A stretch of 7,676 nucleotides of DNA. It comes from Bacteroidales bacterium (GTDB lineage: Bacteria; Bacteroidota; Bacteroidia; Bacteroidales; VadinHA17). The DNA is taken from contig DOZA01000412.1 of NCBI GenBank assembly GCA_003518245.1, positions 1-7,676 on the forward strand, given 5' to 3'. The notes beneath the pieces are model-generated. The model had not been told where the DNA came from. It searched no databases and saw only the letters and a list, made by a program, of their open reading frames with translations. Shown piece by piece: positions 1 to 6,279 of this stretch (the stretch's first letter is position 1; every line of letters starts with the position of its first letter). Both the position numbers and the translations under genes were made by a program.

Positions 1-2263
1 GCAGGTGGCCAGGGAGGTAAGGGAAAAGCTCAGTGAACTTGAGAAAGACTTGCCCGCTGATGTGAAAATCGACACTATTTTCGACTCATCGGAATTTATA
101 CAGGGGTCAATCGGGAACCTTACAAGTACTTTAATGTATGCAGGTATATTCGTGATCCTGGTGGTCCTATTCTTCCTGGGTAGATGGAGGGCGACATTTA
201 TTGTTATTATTACCATACCTATTTCACTGATAGTTGCATTTATTTACCTTTTCATTTCAGGGAACTCAATAAATATTATTTCATTGTCTTCACTTTCCAT
301 TGCCATAGGTATGGTTGTGGATGACGCAATAGTGGTGCTTGAGAATATCACAAAACATATAGAGAAGGGGAGCAAGCCAAGGGAGGCGGCGATTTATGCC
401 ACGAATGAAGTGTGGCTGGCTGTAATAGTTACAACCCTTACAATAGTTGCAGTATTCTTCCCCCTGACCTTTGTGAAAGGACTTACAGGTGTTATGTTCA
501 GGCAGCTGGGTATGATAGTTACTCTTACAACCATTACCTCAACGCTGGCTGCCATTACACTTACGCCTACCCTTAGTTCACTGATGCTCAGGCTGCGGAC
601 AAAAAAGAAAAAAGTTAAAAAGCTGAGTTATGATAATACCATAAGAAGGTTTCTTGATTCTTTCGATGGTTTTTATGAGAGAACACTCAGGTGGGCAATT
701 ACACATAAAACATTTGTACTGATAGTTTCTATTCTTGTATTCGTGGGTTCAATAATGCTGATGAGCAGGGTAGGTACCGAATTTATGCCTGAGTCAGATC
801 AATCTTCAATGAGTGCAACCATTGAGTTACAAACAGGTACCAGGGTTAATGAAACAAAGAATCTTGCCAGGAGGATAGATAGACTGTTAATGGAAAAATT
901 TCCTGAGATAGATCTTATTTCCACATCCTCAGGATCCGATAAGGACGCAAATTTTGCTACCATGTTCAGTTCAACGGGGACAAATACCATATTGTATAGC
1001 ATGTCGCTGGTGGATATTGAAGAAAGGGACAGGACAGTATGGGATATTGCTCAGGCGTTCAGGAATGAGCTGGATATGTTCCCTGAAATTGTCAATTACC
1101 AGGTTACAACATCAGAATCAGGCATGGGAGTCATAATGAGTAATAATATTGAGGTTGAAGTATATGGTTACGACATTGTGGAAACCAACAATGTGGCAAA
1201 GGAACTGGCAGACAAAATGAGCAGAATAGCAGGGGCTACCGATATACAGATCAGCAGGGATGCATCTAAACCTGAATTGCAGATAGTAATGGATCAGGAC
1301 AAGATGATAATGCATGGCCTTAATACTGCTACTGTATCATCAGCAATCAAAAACAGGATCGATGGTATGCTGGCAACCAGGCTGAGGGAGTTTGGTGACG
1401 AATATGACGTAATTGTACGTTATAAAGAAGAATCAAGAAATTCTATCTCGGATGTGGAGAATATCCCTGTAAGGAATATGCAGGGACAGATAATTAGACT
1501 GGGTGAGATAGCTGAAGTGAAAGAGTTCTGGTCACCTCCTAATATTGAGCACAAGAGGAAAGAAAGAATAGTGTATGTGACAGCCACTCCACATAAACGG
1601 CCCCTGGGAGATATTGCAGCTGATATACAGCAGACAATAGATGAACTGGATGTCCCATCGGGTGTTTCCGTTGAAATATCAGGAGCAATTGAGGACCAGA
1701 TGGAATCCTTTGCTGACCTTGGATTATTAATGGTACTAAGCCTGGTTCTCGTTTACCTGGTTATGGCTTCACAGTTTGAATCATTACGTATGCCTTTTAT
1801 TATTATGTTCTCTATACCATTTGCATTTTCCGGCGTTGCATTGGCCCTTTTTATTACTGATACAACCTTAAGCCTTGTTGCCGGTATAGGAGCAATAATG
1901 CTTATTGGTATTGTTGTTAAGAATGCCATTGTGCTGGTAGACTATATCAACCTGATGAGAGACAGGGGCCTGGAGCTGTATGAGGCTGTAGCCCGGTCAG
2001 GAAGATCAAGGCTGCGCCCCGTGTTAATGACTTCTCTTACCACAATACTGGCTATGCTGCCCCTGGCAATGAGTGTTGGTGAGGGTTCTGAATTGTGGAG
2101 CCCTATGGGAATTTCAGTAATTGGAGGATTAATATTTTCAACCCTGGTAACTCTTGTGCTTGTCCCGGTGGTATATATAATATTCGCAAGAAGGGGAGAA
2201 AGGAATAAGAAGCGGGGAAGTATGGAAGATTATAAGTTCCTTGAATCAGGGGCAGTTAATTAA
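1..2263 (+). CDS. RND multidrug efflux permease (HAE-1/AcrB type), 5'-truncated by window edge
   Basis: This is the inner-membrane, proton-driven subunit of a tripartite RND pump, which normally works with a periplasmic adaptor and a TolC-like outer-membrane channel. About 750 residues are visible against roughly 1,030-1,060 for the family, so some 290 N-terminal residues lie outside the window. The reading frame is open to the left edge, and the GTG at position 5 is not a real start. Counting from that GTG, TM2-TM6 are followed by a large periplasmic loop (about 255-560) and the last membrane helices (about 570-728). The proton-relay residues are present: the Asp pair D106/D107 in GMVVDDAIVVLENI, K639 in GIVVKNAIVLVD, and T676 in RPVLMTSL. 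The VVDD and VVKN motifs favour the drug-type HAE-1 group over heavy-metal pumps. The substrate cannot be deduced. The tail is short, basic and cytoplasmic. The next gene starts 11 bases after the stop, suggesting one transcript. Confidence 0.95.
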   Translation, partial: QVAREVREKLSELEKDLPADVKIDTIFDSSEFIQGSIGNLTSTLMYAGIFVILVVLFFLGRWRATFIVIITIPISLIVAFIYLFISGNSINIISLSSLSIAIGMVVDDAIVVLENITKHIEKGSKPREAAIYATNEVWLAVIVTTLTIVAVFFPLTFVKGLTGVMFRQLGMIVTLTTITSTLAAITLTPTLSSLMLRLRTKKKKVKKLSYDNTIRRFLDSFDGFYERTLRWAITHKTFVLIVSILVFVGSIMLMSRVGTEFMPESDQSSMSATIELQTGTRVNETKNLARRIDRLLMEKFPEIDLISTSSGSDKDANFATMFSSTGTNTILYSMSLVDIEERDRTVWDIAQAFRNELDMFPEIVNYQVTTSESGMGVIMSNNIEVEVYGYDIVETNNVAKELADKMSRIAGATDIQISRDASKPELQIVMDQDKMIMHGLNTATVSSAIKNRIDGMLATRLREFGDEYDVIVRYKEESRNSISDVENIPVRNMQGQIIRLGEIAEVKEFWSPPNIEHKRKERIVYVTATPHKRPLGDIAADIQQTIDELDVPSGVSVEISGAIEDQMESFADLGLLMVLSLVLVYLVMASQFESLRMPFIIMFSIPFAFSGVALALFITDTTLSLVAGIGAIMLIGIVVKNAIVLVDYINLMRDRGLELYEAVARSGRSRLRPVLMTSLTTILAMLPLAMSVGEGSELWSPMGISVIGGLIFSTLVTLVLVPVVYIIFARRGERNKKRGSMEDYKFLESGAVN

Positions 2264-2274
2264 AACATAAAAAA

Positions 2275-2568
2275 ATGAAAGCAGTATTTATTGTATATAA
2301 TCAGGCTCATACTGAAAAAGTTGAATATATTTTTAAGACCCTTGGTATTGATGGCTATACACAGTGGACCAACATGAAGGGCTCAGGGAGCAGGGGTGGC
2401 GTGCCACATCTTGGAACACATACATGGCCGGAGATCAATTCAGCCACACTTACGGTGGTGGAAGATAATATGGTTAAGGATGTACTGGATTCGGTCAGGA
2501 AGATGGACGAGGTGAATAACGATGTGGGCGTCAGGGCTTTTGTATGGGATATTATCTCTGTATATTAA
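2275..2568 (+). CDS. Small PII-like (GlnB-fold) protein linked to the RND pump
   Basis: A 97-aa soluble protein with no signal peptide or membrane segment. The predicted order of elements is beta-alpha-beta-beta-alpha-beta: strand MKAVFIVYN (1-9), helix 12-24, an extended Gly-rich loop (34-55) containing GSGSRGGVPHLGTHTWPE, strand ATLTVVED (57-64), helix 66-79 and strand GVRAFVWDI (85-93). This is the PII/CutA-like ferredoxin fold, and the loop sits where the T-loop of PII proteins lies. H45, H49 and E53 in the loop could bind a metal or ligand. It starts 11 bases after the RND permease stop and has no promoter of its own that I can see, so it is probably cotranscribed. PII-like proteins encoded beside transporters commonly sense small molecules or modulate the transporter; a role in pump regulation is inferred from position only. 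It is too short, and lacks the motifs, to be called canonical GlnB or GlnK. Confidence 0.75.
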   Translation: MKAVFIVYNQAHTEKVEYIFKTLGIDGYTQWTNMKGSGSRGGVPHLGTHTWPEINSATLTVVEDNMVKDVLDSVRKMDEVNNDVGVRAFVWDIISVY

Positions 2569-2584
2569 AATTATACACCCCCGC

Positions 2585-3268
2585 TTATTTAAGAGAATTA
2601 AGGAATTCCACGGCTTTTATCATATCTTCCTGGCTCCTCATTTTCAGTTTGTTATCTTTTATAAAATCATTTAATGCCTTCCCCTTATCACCGGCTATAT
2701 CCAAAAGGTACTTTTTATTTCTGACAAATACAGGCTTACTATCTCCATGGGAAATATATAACAGGGGATCCCGAGTCTGGAATATAGCCGGTCTGGCATC
2801 CTGGTAGGGCTTTACAGGTTCTGCTTGTTTAAACACCACCTGGTACTGTTTTAGCAAGGAATACTCACCTTCAGCAATAATTTCAAGGTAGCCTTCCTTT
2901 TCAACAGACTGGTAATCGTAAAGGGTATATATAAAGCTGTGATCACCCATGATTACCTCGCAAACTATAACACCACGCTTTAGGGCGTATGCACCGTCTT
3001 CAAGTTTAACTTCAAAGAGATCATTATAAACATTATACCTGAGAGGTACGCCTTTGTAAATATTGCTGTCAGAAGAAATTACTATTGCCTCAGTAAATTC
3101 TTCATCCATATAGGGTGAGCCCTCGTAGTCTTCAACTTCACCTTTAAGTGCTTTCCTTATAAGAAGCTCATCATAGAACTTCTGGCCTTCAGCGCCGAGC
3201 CACAGGTTCTGTGCTGAGGCAGTGAATGCAACAAGAATTATGATTAAACTTATGTAAATCTTTTTCAT
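2585..3268 (-). CDS. Secreted protein of unknown function, Bacteroidota family
   Basis: A 227-aa protein with a clear Sec signal peptide: MKK, a hydrophobic stretch (residues 4-17) and a probable signal peptidase I cut after ASA (17-19). There is no lipobox cysteine, so it should be released into the periplasm or exported rather than lipid-anchored. The mature part contains DYEGSPYMDEEF (47-58) and GVPLRYNVYND (73-83), then a mostly beta region, and ends in a helical segment with FIKDNKLKMRSQEDMIKAVEFLNSLK features (202-227). I recognise this pattern from uncharacterised secreted proteins of the phylum, from memory only; no function is known to me. The ATG at 3268 is chosen over an in-frame TTG at 3277 because it begins the signal peptide. 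A TAACTTTG -7 box lies 22 bases upstream. The gene converges on the PII-like gene with a 16-base gap. Confidence 0.85.
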   Translation of the reverse strand: MKKIYISLIIILVAFTASAQNLWLGAEGQKFYDELLIRKALKGEVEDYEGSPYMDEEFTEAIVISSDSNIYKGVPLRYNVYNDLFEVKLEDGAYALKRGVIVCEVIMGDHSFIYTLYDYQSVEKEGYLEIIAEGEYSLLKQYQVVFKQAEPVKPYQDARPAIFQTRDPLLYISHGDSKPVFVRNKKYLLDIAGDKGKALNDFIKDNKLKMRSQEDMIKAVEFLNSLK

Positions 3269-3290
3269 AATTACCAATCTTTCATTTATA

Positions 3291-3298
3291 CAAAGTTA
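3291..3298 (-). promoter_or_regulatory. -7 box of promoter for the secreted protein gene
   Basis: On the minus strand this reads TAACTTTG, an exact match to the Bacteroidota primary-sigma -7 consensus TAnnTTTG. It lies 22 bases before the ATG at 3268, giving a short leader of roughly 15-20 bases. The -33 region offers only a weak TGTG about 20 bases further upstream, and that falls inside the terminator hairpin of the EF-G paralogue gene. Confidence 0.55.
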
Positions 3299-3302
3299 AT
3301 GA

Positions 3303-3342
3303 AATGAAAACAAAAAGGCACAGATATTCTTATCTGCACCTT
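3303..3342 (-). terminator. Rho-independent terminator after the EF-G paralogue gene
   Basis: On the minus strand, the stem AAGG-tg-CAGATA, loop AGAA, TATCTG-tg-CCTT (3342 down to 3315) is followed directly by TTTGTTTTC (3314 onward), a U-rich tract. Stem pairs are 4 outer and 6 inner, separated by a 2x2 internal loop. It lies about 47 bases beyond the EF-G paralogue stop, as expected for its terminator. On the plus strand the same hairpin is followed, after CTATA, by a run of T, so it may work in both directions. Confidence 0.7.
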
Positions 3343-3353
3343 CTATATTTTTT

Positions 3354-3391
3354 TATCTGTGTAATCTGAGTAAATCAGAGTAATCTGCGTT
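3354..3391. repeat. Short degenerate direct repeats of TAATCTGnG type
   Basis: Four successive degenerate 8-10 base units are visible on the plus strand: TATCTGTG, TAATCTGAG, TAAATCAGAG and TAATCTGCG. The block reaches the stop codon of the EF-G paralogue gene. Units of the form GCAGATTACACAGATT recur, in my memory, as intergenic repeats in genomes of this phylum. The neighbouring terminator hairpin (CAGATA/TATCTG) carries the same core, so hairpin and repeats may belong to one element. Copy number elsewhere in the genome cannot be judged from this window. Confidence 0.55.
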
Positions 3392-5543
3392 ATTCTTCTT
3401 CCTGTTCTGCTTCGTACGACTTTATAACTGTTTCCTGTACATCAGATGGTACCTGGACATATTCAGCAAATTTCATGGAGTACATGGCACGTCCTCCGGT
3501 AAGGGAACTCAGTGCTGTTGAATATTTATTCATTTCAGCCAGGGGTACTTTTGCCTTTACCACTTCGAACCCCTTTTCACTGCTCATTCCCAGCACCATA
3601 CCACGACGTCCCTGCAGGTCGCTTATCACGTCACCCATCCTGTCGGAAGGAACCATTATCTCAACATCATATACCGGTTCAAGTATTTTAGGATTGGCAG
3701 ATTTGAAAGCATTACTGAATGCATTCCGGCCTGCCAGTTTAAAAGATATCTCGTTTGAATCCACAGGATGCATCTTACCATCGTAAACATATACCCTTAT
3801 ATCACGTGCGTATGATCCTGTAAGGGGTCCTTCTTCCATTTTTTCCATTATCCCTTTAAGTATAGCGGGCATAAACCTTGCATCAATTGAACCACCAACT
3901 ATGCAATTTACGTATTCCAACATACCTCCCCATGATAGTTTATGTTCTTCTTTATCCCTTATAGATAATTTATAATCCTTTCCACCGACTTTCATGGCAG
4001 GATTAGGAGCTGATCCTTCTTCATATGGTTCGATTATAATATGTACCTCACCAAATTGTCCAGCACCACCTGATTGTTTCTTATGCCTGTAGTCAGCCTG
4101 GGCTGATTTTGTAATAGTCTCCCTGTAAGGAATCTTTGGGGCATAGAAATCTGTTTCGATCTTGAAAATATTATCAAGATGCCATTTCAGTATGTTTAAA
4201 TGATATTCACCCTGTCCATAGATGATTATCTGTTTGAGCTCTTTTGAATACTCTATCAGTATTGTAGGATCTTCCTGGTGCATACGGTTGAGAGCTTCAC
4301 CAAGTTTTTCTTCATCACCTTCACTTTTTGGTTTAATAGCTGTTCGGTATTTGGGTTCCGGGAAACTTATTTCCGGGAATTTATTATTACCCTGGCTATT
4401 AAGAGTGTGATTTGTCCTGGTATTTTTTAGTTTTACCACCGCACCAATATCTCCGGCCTCAAGCTCTGACACCCTTATCCTGTTCTTACCTGCGCTGACA
4501 TAAATTTGTGATAATCTTTCCTTTGTACTATTATTGGCATTGACAACATCAAGGTTCTCAGTTAGCCTGCCCGAAATCACCTTGAAGAAATTTATCTCAC
4601 CAATATGTTCCTCAACCGAAGATTTAAAAACAAATATTGAAGCAGGCCCGCCTGGGTCGCTTTTTACCTCTTTGCCATCCACAGTTGTCCATGCAGGCAT
4701 GTCAGCAGATGAAGGAGCTACATTGGATATGAATTCAGTTATCCTGTCTATCCCAATATTATTTTTTGCAGCAGAGCAGAAGACCGGGAATATACCCCTG
4801 TTTACCAAGCCTGTCTTTATTCCGCTTTTCATTTCTTCTTCAGTCAGGGTATCATTTTCAAAGAATATTTCCATCAGGGACTCATCATTCTCAGCTGCTT
4901 TTTCAATTAGTTCTGACTGCAGTTCTGCTGCCCTGTCGGCATGCTCTGAAGGGATATCCACTTCTTCATAATTTCCACCTGCCTTGGGATATCTGAGCAT
5001 CTTCATTTTGATAACATCAATCACAGCATCAAAGTTCTGACCCTCATTAACCGGATATTGTACCAGGGTAACGTTTCCGCCAAATCGATCCCTGAGCATT
5101 TCTACTGATTTATCAAAATTTGTTTTTTCGTGATCAAGGCCGTTAACACAAATAATGACAGGCTTATTCATTTTGTCAGAATGACGGAAATGAATTTCTG
5201 AGCCTACTTCCACACCGTTTTGAACATTTATAACCAGTACACCCGAATCGGCCACATGTAATGAAGATATAACACCACCAGCAAAATCATCAAGACCGGG
5301 CGTGTCAAGTATATTTATCTTGCTATTGCCATACTCTGTATAAAGAACTGAAGAGAAAACAGAGTTCCCGTTCTCTTGCTCTATTGGTCGGTAGTCAGAT
5401 GCTGTATTCTTGTTTTCAACCGATCCCCTTCTTTCAATAATTCCTCCATTAAAGAGCATTGCTTCCGCGAAGGTGGTCTTGCCGGAGCCTGAATTACCAA
5501 GAAGTGTTATCGACCTGATCTGTCCGGCTTGATATTTTTTCAT
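3390..5543 (-). CDS. fusA2: EF-G paralogue (EF-G2 type) with altered GTPase centre
   Basis: A 717-aa, full-length EF-G-like ribosomal translocase. Domain I (about 1-280) has the P-loop GNSGSGKT (16-23), a switch I of EQENGNS (55-61) where canonical EF-G has EQERGIT, switch II DTPGLDDF (80-87) and G4 motif NGLD (134-137). Domain II (about 295-405) and domain III follow. Domain IV has HKKQSGGAGQFGEV (487-500) and the tip segment DGKMHPVDSNE (588-598); domain V has LQGRRGMVLGM (643-653). The catalytic histidine of switch II is Leu84 and the G4 lysine is Gly135, while the parts that contact the decoding centre are kept. This agrees with the Bacteroides EF-G2 class, reported to translocate without GTP hydrolysis under carbon starvation; equivalence here is inferred from sequence resemblance. 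The ATG at 5543 is chosen because AAAGGG precedes it and a TAACTTTG box lies 54 bases upstream. TetM/TetQ-type protection proteins are a poorer fit. It is divergent from the str operon. Confidence 0.93.
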   Translation of the reverse strand: MKKYQAGQIRSITLLGNSGSGKTTFAEAMLFNGGIIERRGSVENKNTASDYRPIEQENGNSVFSSVLYTEYGNSKINILDTPGLDDFAGGVISSLHVADSGVLVINVQNGVEVGSEIHFRHSDKMNKPVIICVNGLDHEKTNFDKSVEMLRDRFGGNVTLVQYPVNEGQNFDAVIDVIKMKMLRYPKAGGNYEEVDIPSEHADRAAELQSELIEKAAENDESLMEIFFENDTLTEEEMKSGIKTGLVNRGIFPVFCSAAKNNIGIDRITEFISNVAPSSADMPAWTTVDGKEVKSDPGGPASIFVFKSSVEEHIGEINFFKVISGRLTENLDVVNANNSTKERLSQIYVSAGKNRIRVSELEAGDIGAVVKLKNTRTNHTLNSQGNNKFPEISFPEPKYRTAIKPKSEGDEEKLGEALNRMHQEDPTILIEYSKELKQIIIYGQGEYHLNILKWHLDNIFKIETDFYAPKIPYRETITKSAQADYRHKKQSGGAGQFGEVHIIIEPYEEGSAPNPAMKVGGKDYKLSIRDKEEHKLSWGGMLEYVNCIVGGSIDARFMPAILKGIMEKMEEGPLTGSYARDIRVYVYDGKMHPVDSNEISFKLAGRNAFSNAFKSANPKILEPVYDVEIMVPSDRMGDVISDLQGRRGMVLGMSSEKGFEVVKAKVPLAEMNKYSTALSSLTGGRAMYSMKFAEYVQVPSDVQETVIKSYEAEQEEE

Positions 5544-5597
5544 CCCTTTAAAGTTATTATTAGTTATACAATTATATCTATACCTGTTTTGAGCGCA

Positions 5598-5605
5598 CAA
5601 AGTTA
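5598..5605 (-). promoter_or_regulatory. -7 box of promoter for the EF-G paralogue gene
   Basis: Reads TAACTTTG on the minus strand, an exact TAnnTTTG match and identical to the box of the neighbouring secreted protein gene. The predicted start of transcription is near 5594, giving a leader of about 50 bases before the ATG at 5543. I see no good TTTG -33 element at 19-20 bases spacing; the upstream DNA is a T/A-rich tract. A weak -33 would fit a promoter that depends on an activator, which is inference. Confidence 0.6.
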
Positions 5606-5623
5606 GAAAAAATATTTTAAATG

Positions 5624-5667
5624 TTACCCTGAGCAAAGCAAAGGATCAGAATATTTTATAAGGGTAA
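5624..5667. repeat. Inverted repeat enclosing a dispersed-repeat-like sequence
   Basis: TTACCCT (5624-5630) and its exact complement AGGGTAA (5661-5667) flank 30 bases. Within lies CCTGAGCAAAGCAAAGGATC (5628-5647), whose minus-strand form GATCCTTTGCTTTGCTCAGG resembles the GATCCTTCGCTnCGCTCAGGATGAC family of small dispersed repeats seen in many bacterial genomes, recalled from memory. AATATTTTA also occurs twice, at 5611-5619 and 5650-5658. The block is roughly 30-75 bases upstream of the predicted EF-G paralogue transcription start, so it could be an operator or just a repeat insertion. Confidence 0.45.
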
Positions 5668-5733
5668 ATTAATAATGGAATTGTTGAAAACCGGATTGAT
5701 CGAATAACAGAACCTGAGGCTTAAAACAAATTC

Positions 5734-5749
5734 ATAATTCATGAATTAT
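5734..5749. repeat. Perfect 16-bp palindrome
   Basis: ATAATTCATGAATTAT is identical to its reverse complement. It lies at the edge of the broken beta-propeller reading frame and includes that frame's ATG. It may be a binding site for a dimeric regulator or a chance feature of AT-rich DNA. Confidence 0.4.
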
Positions 5750-6055
5750 TCGCATATTATTATTATTAAATTAGTAAGGGAATGTGGTATAGTTGCGTTT
5801 AAAGACAATCAGCTAGAAATATTAATAATGCATGCATTCAGTGTTCCGGCAGTTATCCGGGGAGGAATTATAAATGCATGTTGCACTGAAAAGTACATAT
5901 ACTGTCTTGCGCATGATAATTCAGAAAAGCTTACCCGGGACGACTTTAGAAAGGGCCAGAGGAATGTTTTTATTTTTAACTGGGATGGTACTCCTGTAAG
6001 AATTATTGCGCTCGCATTGAGAATAATTGGTCCTTCAACCTTTAATACAAGATAG
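5741..6055 (+). pseudogene. Probable remnant of a 6-bladed beta-propeller (BF3164-like) protein gene
   Basis: A 104-codon open frame that does not look like a whole protein. Its middle part, INACCTEKYIYCLAHDNS (about 44-61) followed by VFIFNWDGTPVRIIAL (about 76-91), resembles the segment of BF3164-like/TolB-like 6-bladed beta-propeller lipoproteins that usually reads like CATDQYIYALYCG, then IQVFDWDGKPVKKY (from memory). Those proteins are about 350-400 aa with a lipoprotein signal peptide. Here the N-terminal blades and signal peptide are missing, the frame ends soon after the WDG strand, and no downstream frame continues the family pattern that I can see. I infer a decayed gene rather than a functional short protein. 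It is flanked by a 16-bp palindrome and has no convincing promoter or ribosome binding site. An alternative is an unrelated hypothetical protein or a chance frame. Confidence 0.45.
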
Positions 6056-6245
6056 TAGATATGAGAGACCTGTCAATTTTAACAACGTTAATGACAATCA
6101 AATCAGAGATATAACCATGAAATTGAACAGCAGACCAAGAAAAAAATTAGAGTTTAAATCACCAGGTAGTATTTTTTTAAATAGTTTTAACCCTAAAGTT
6201 GCACTTGCCTCTTGAATTTTCGAATCACTATTTTTCCCCTGATTA

Positions 6246-6277
6246 TTTGCACGATACAAAATTTTTCCTTTCCTTTG
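6246..6277 (+). promoter_or_regulatory. Promoter of the rpsL-rpsG-fusA (str) operon
   Basis: A TTTG -33 element (6246-6249) is followed after exactly 20 bases by TTCCTTTG (6270-6277), which matches the Bacteroidota -7 consensus TAnnTTTG with one mismatch. Spacing and composition fit the sigma-70-like promoters of this phylum. Transcription should start near 6281-6285, leaving a leader of about 230 bases before rpsL. Confidence 0.6.
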
Positions 6278-6279
6278 CG

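Noticed and set aside
1..2263. Heavy-metal (CusA/CzcA) RND pump
   Set aside because: The VVDDAIVVLENI and GIVVKNAIVLVD motifs fit HAE-1 drug pumps, and the characteristic metal-pump sequence features were not seen.
2569..2584. Bidirectional terminator between the convergent genes
   Set aside because: Only 16 bases separate the stop codons and I find no convincing hairpin there.
3269..3277. TTG start at 3277 for the secreted protein
   Set aside because: It adds only three residues (MVI) before MKK; the ATG at 3268 gives a standard signal peptide start.
4534..4971. 145-codon plus-strand open frame inside the EF-G paralogue
   Set aside because: Antisense to a fully conserved coding region; serine-rich translation typical of a shadow frame.
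3390..5543. Tetracycline resistance protein of TetM/TetQ type
   Set aside because: The P-loop region GNSGSGKT and the DTPGLDDF switch II do not fit the [12 protein letters not shown] P-loop and intact GTPase centre of those proteins; the C-terminal domains follow EF-G, as does the similarity to Bacteroides EF-G2.
5544..5636. Longer N-terminus for the EF-G paralogue starting from a TTG at 5636
   Set aside because: The extra 31 residues do not resemble any EF-G, the start is TTG, and the TAACTTTG promoter box (5598-5605) lies inside the extension. The ATG at 5543 begins right before the P-loop as expected.
5827..5838. 12-bp palindrome AATGCATGCATT
   Set aside because: Short, made of overlapping ATGCAT units, within the decayed reading frame; no reason to assign a function.
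6027..6215. Possible 62-aa protein on the plus strand
   Set aside because: Starts at TTG, overlaps the preceding frame, has low-complexity composition and no recognisable motif or ribosome binding site; probably noncoding or part of the decayed gene.
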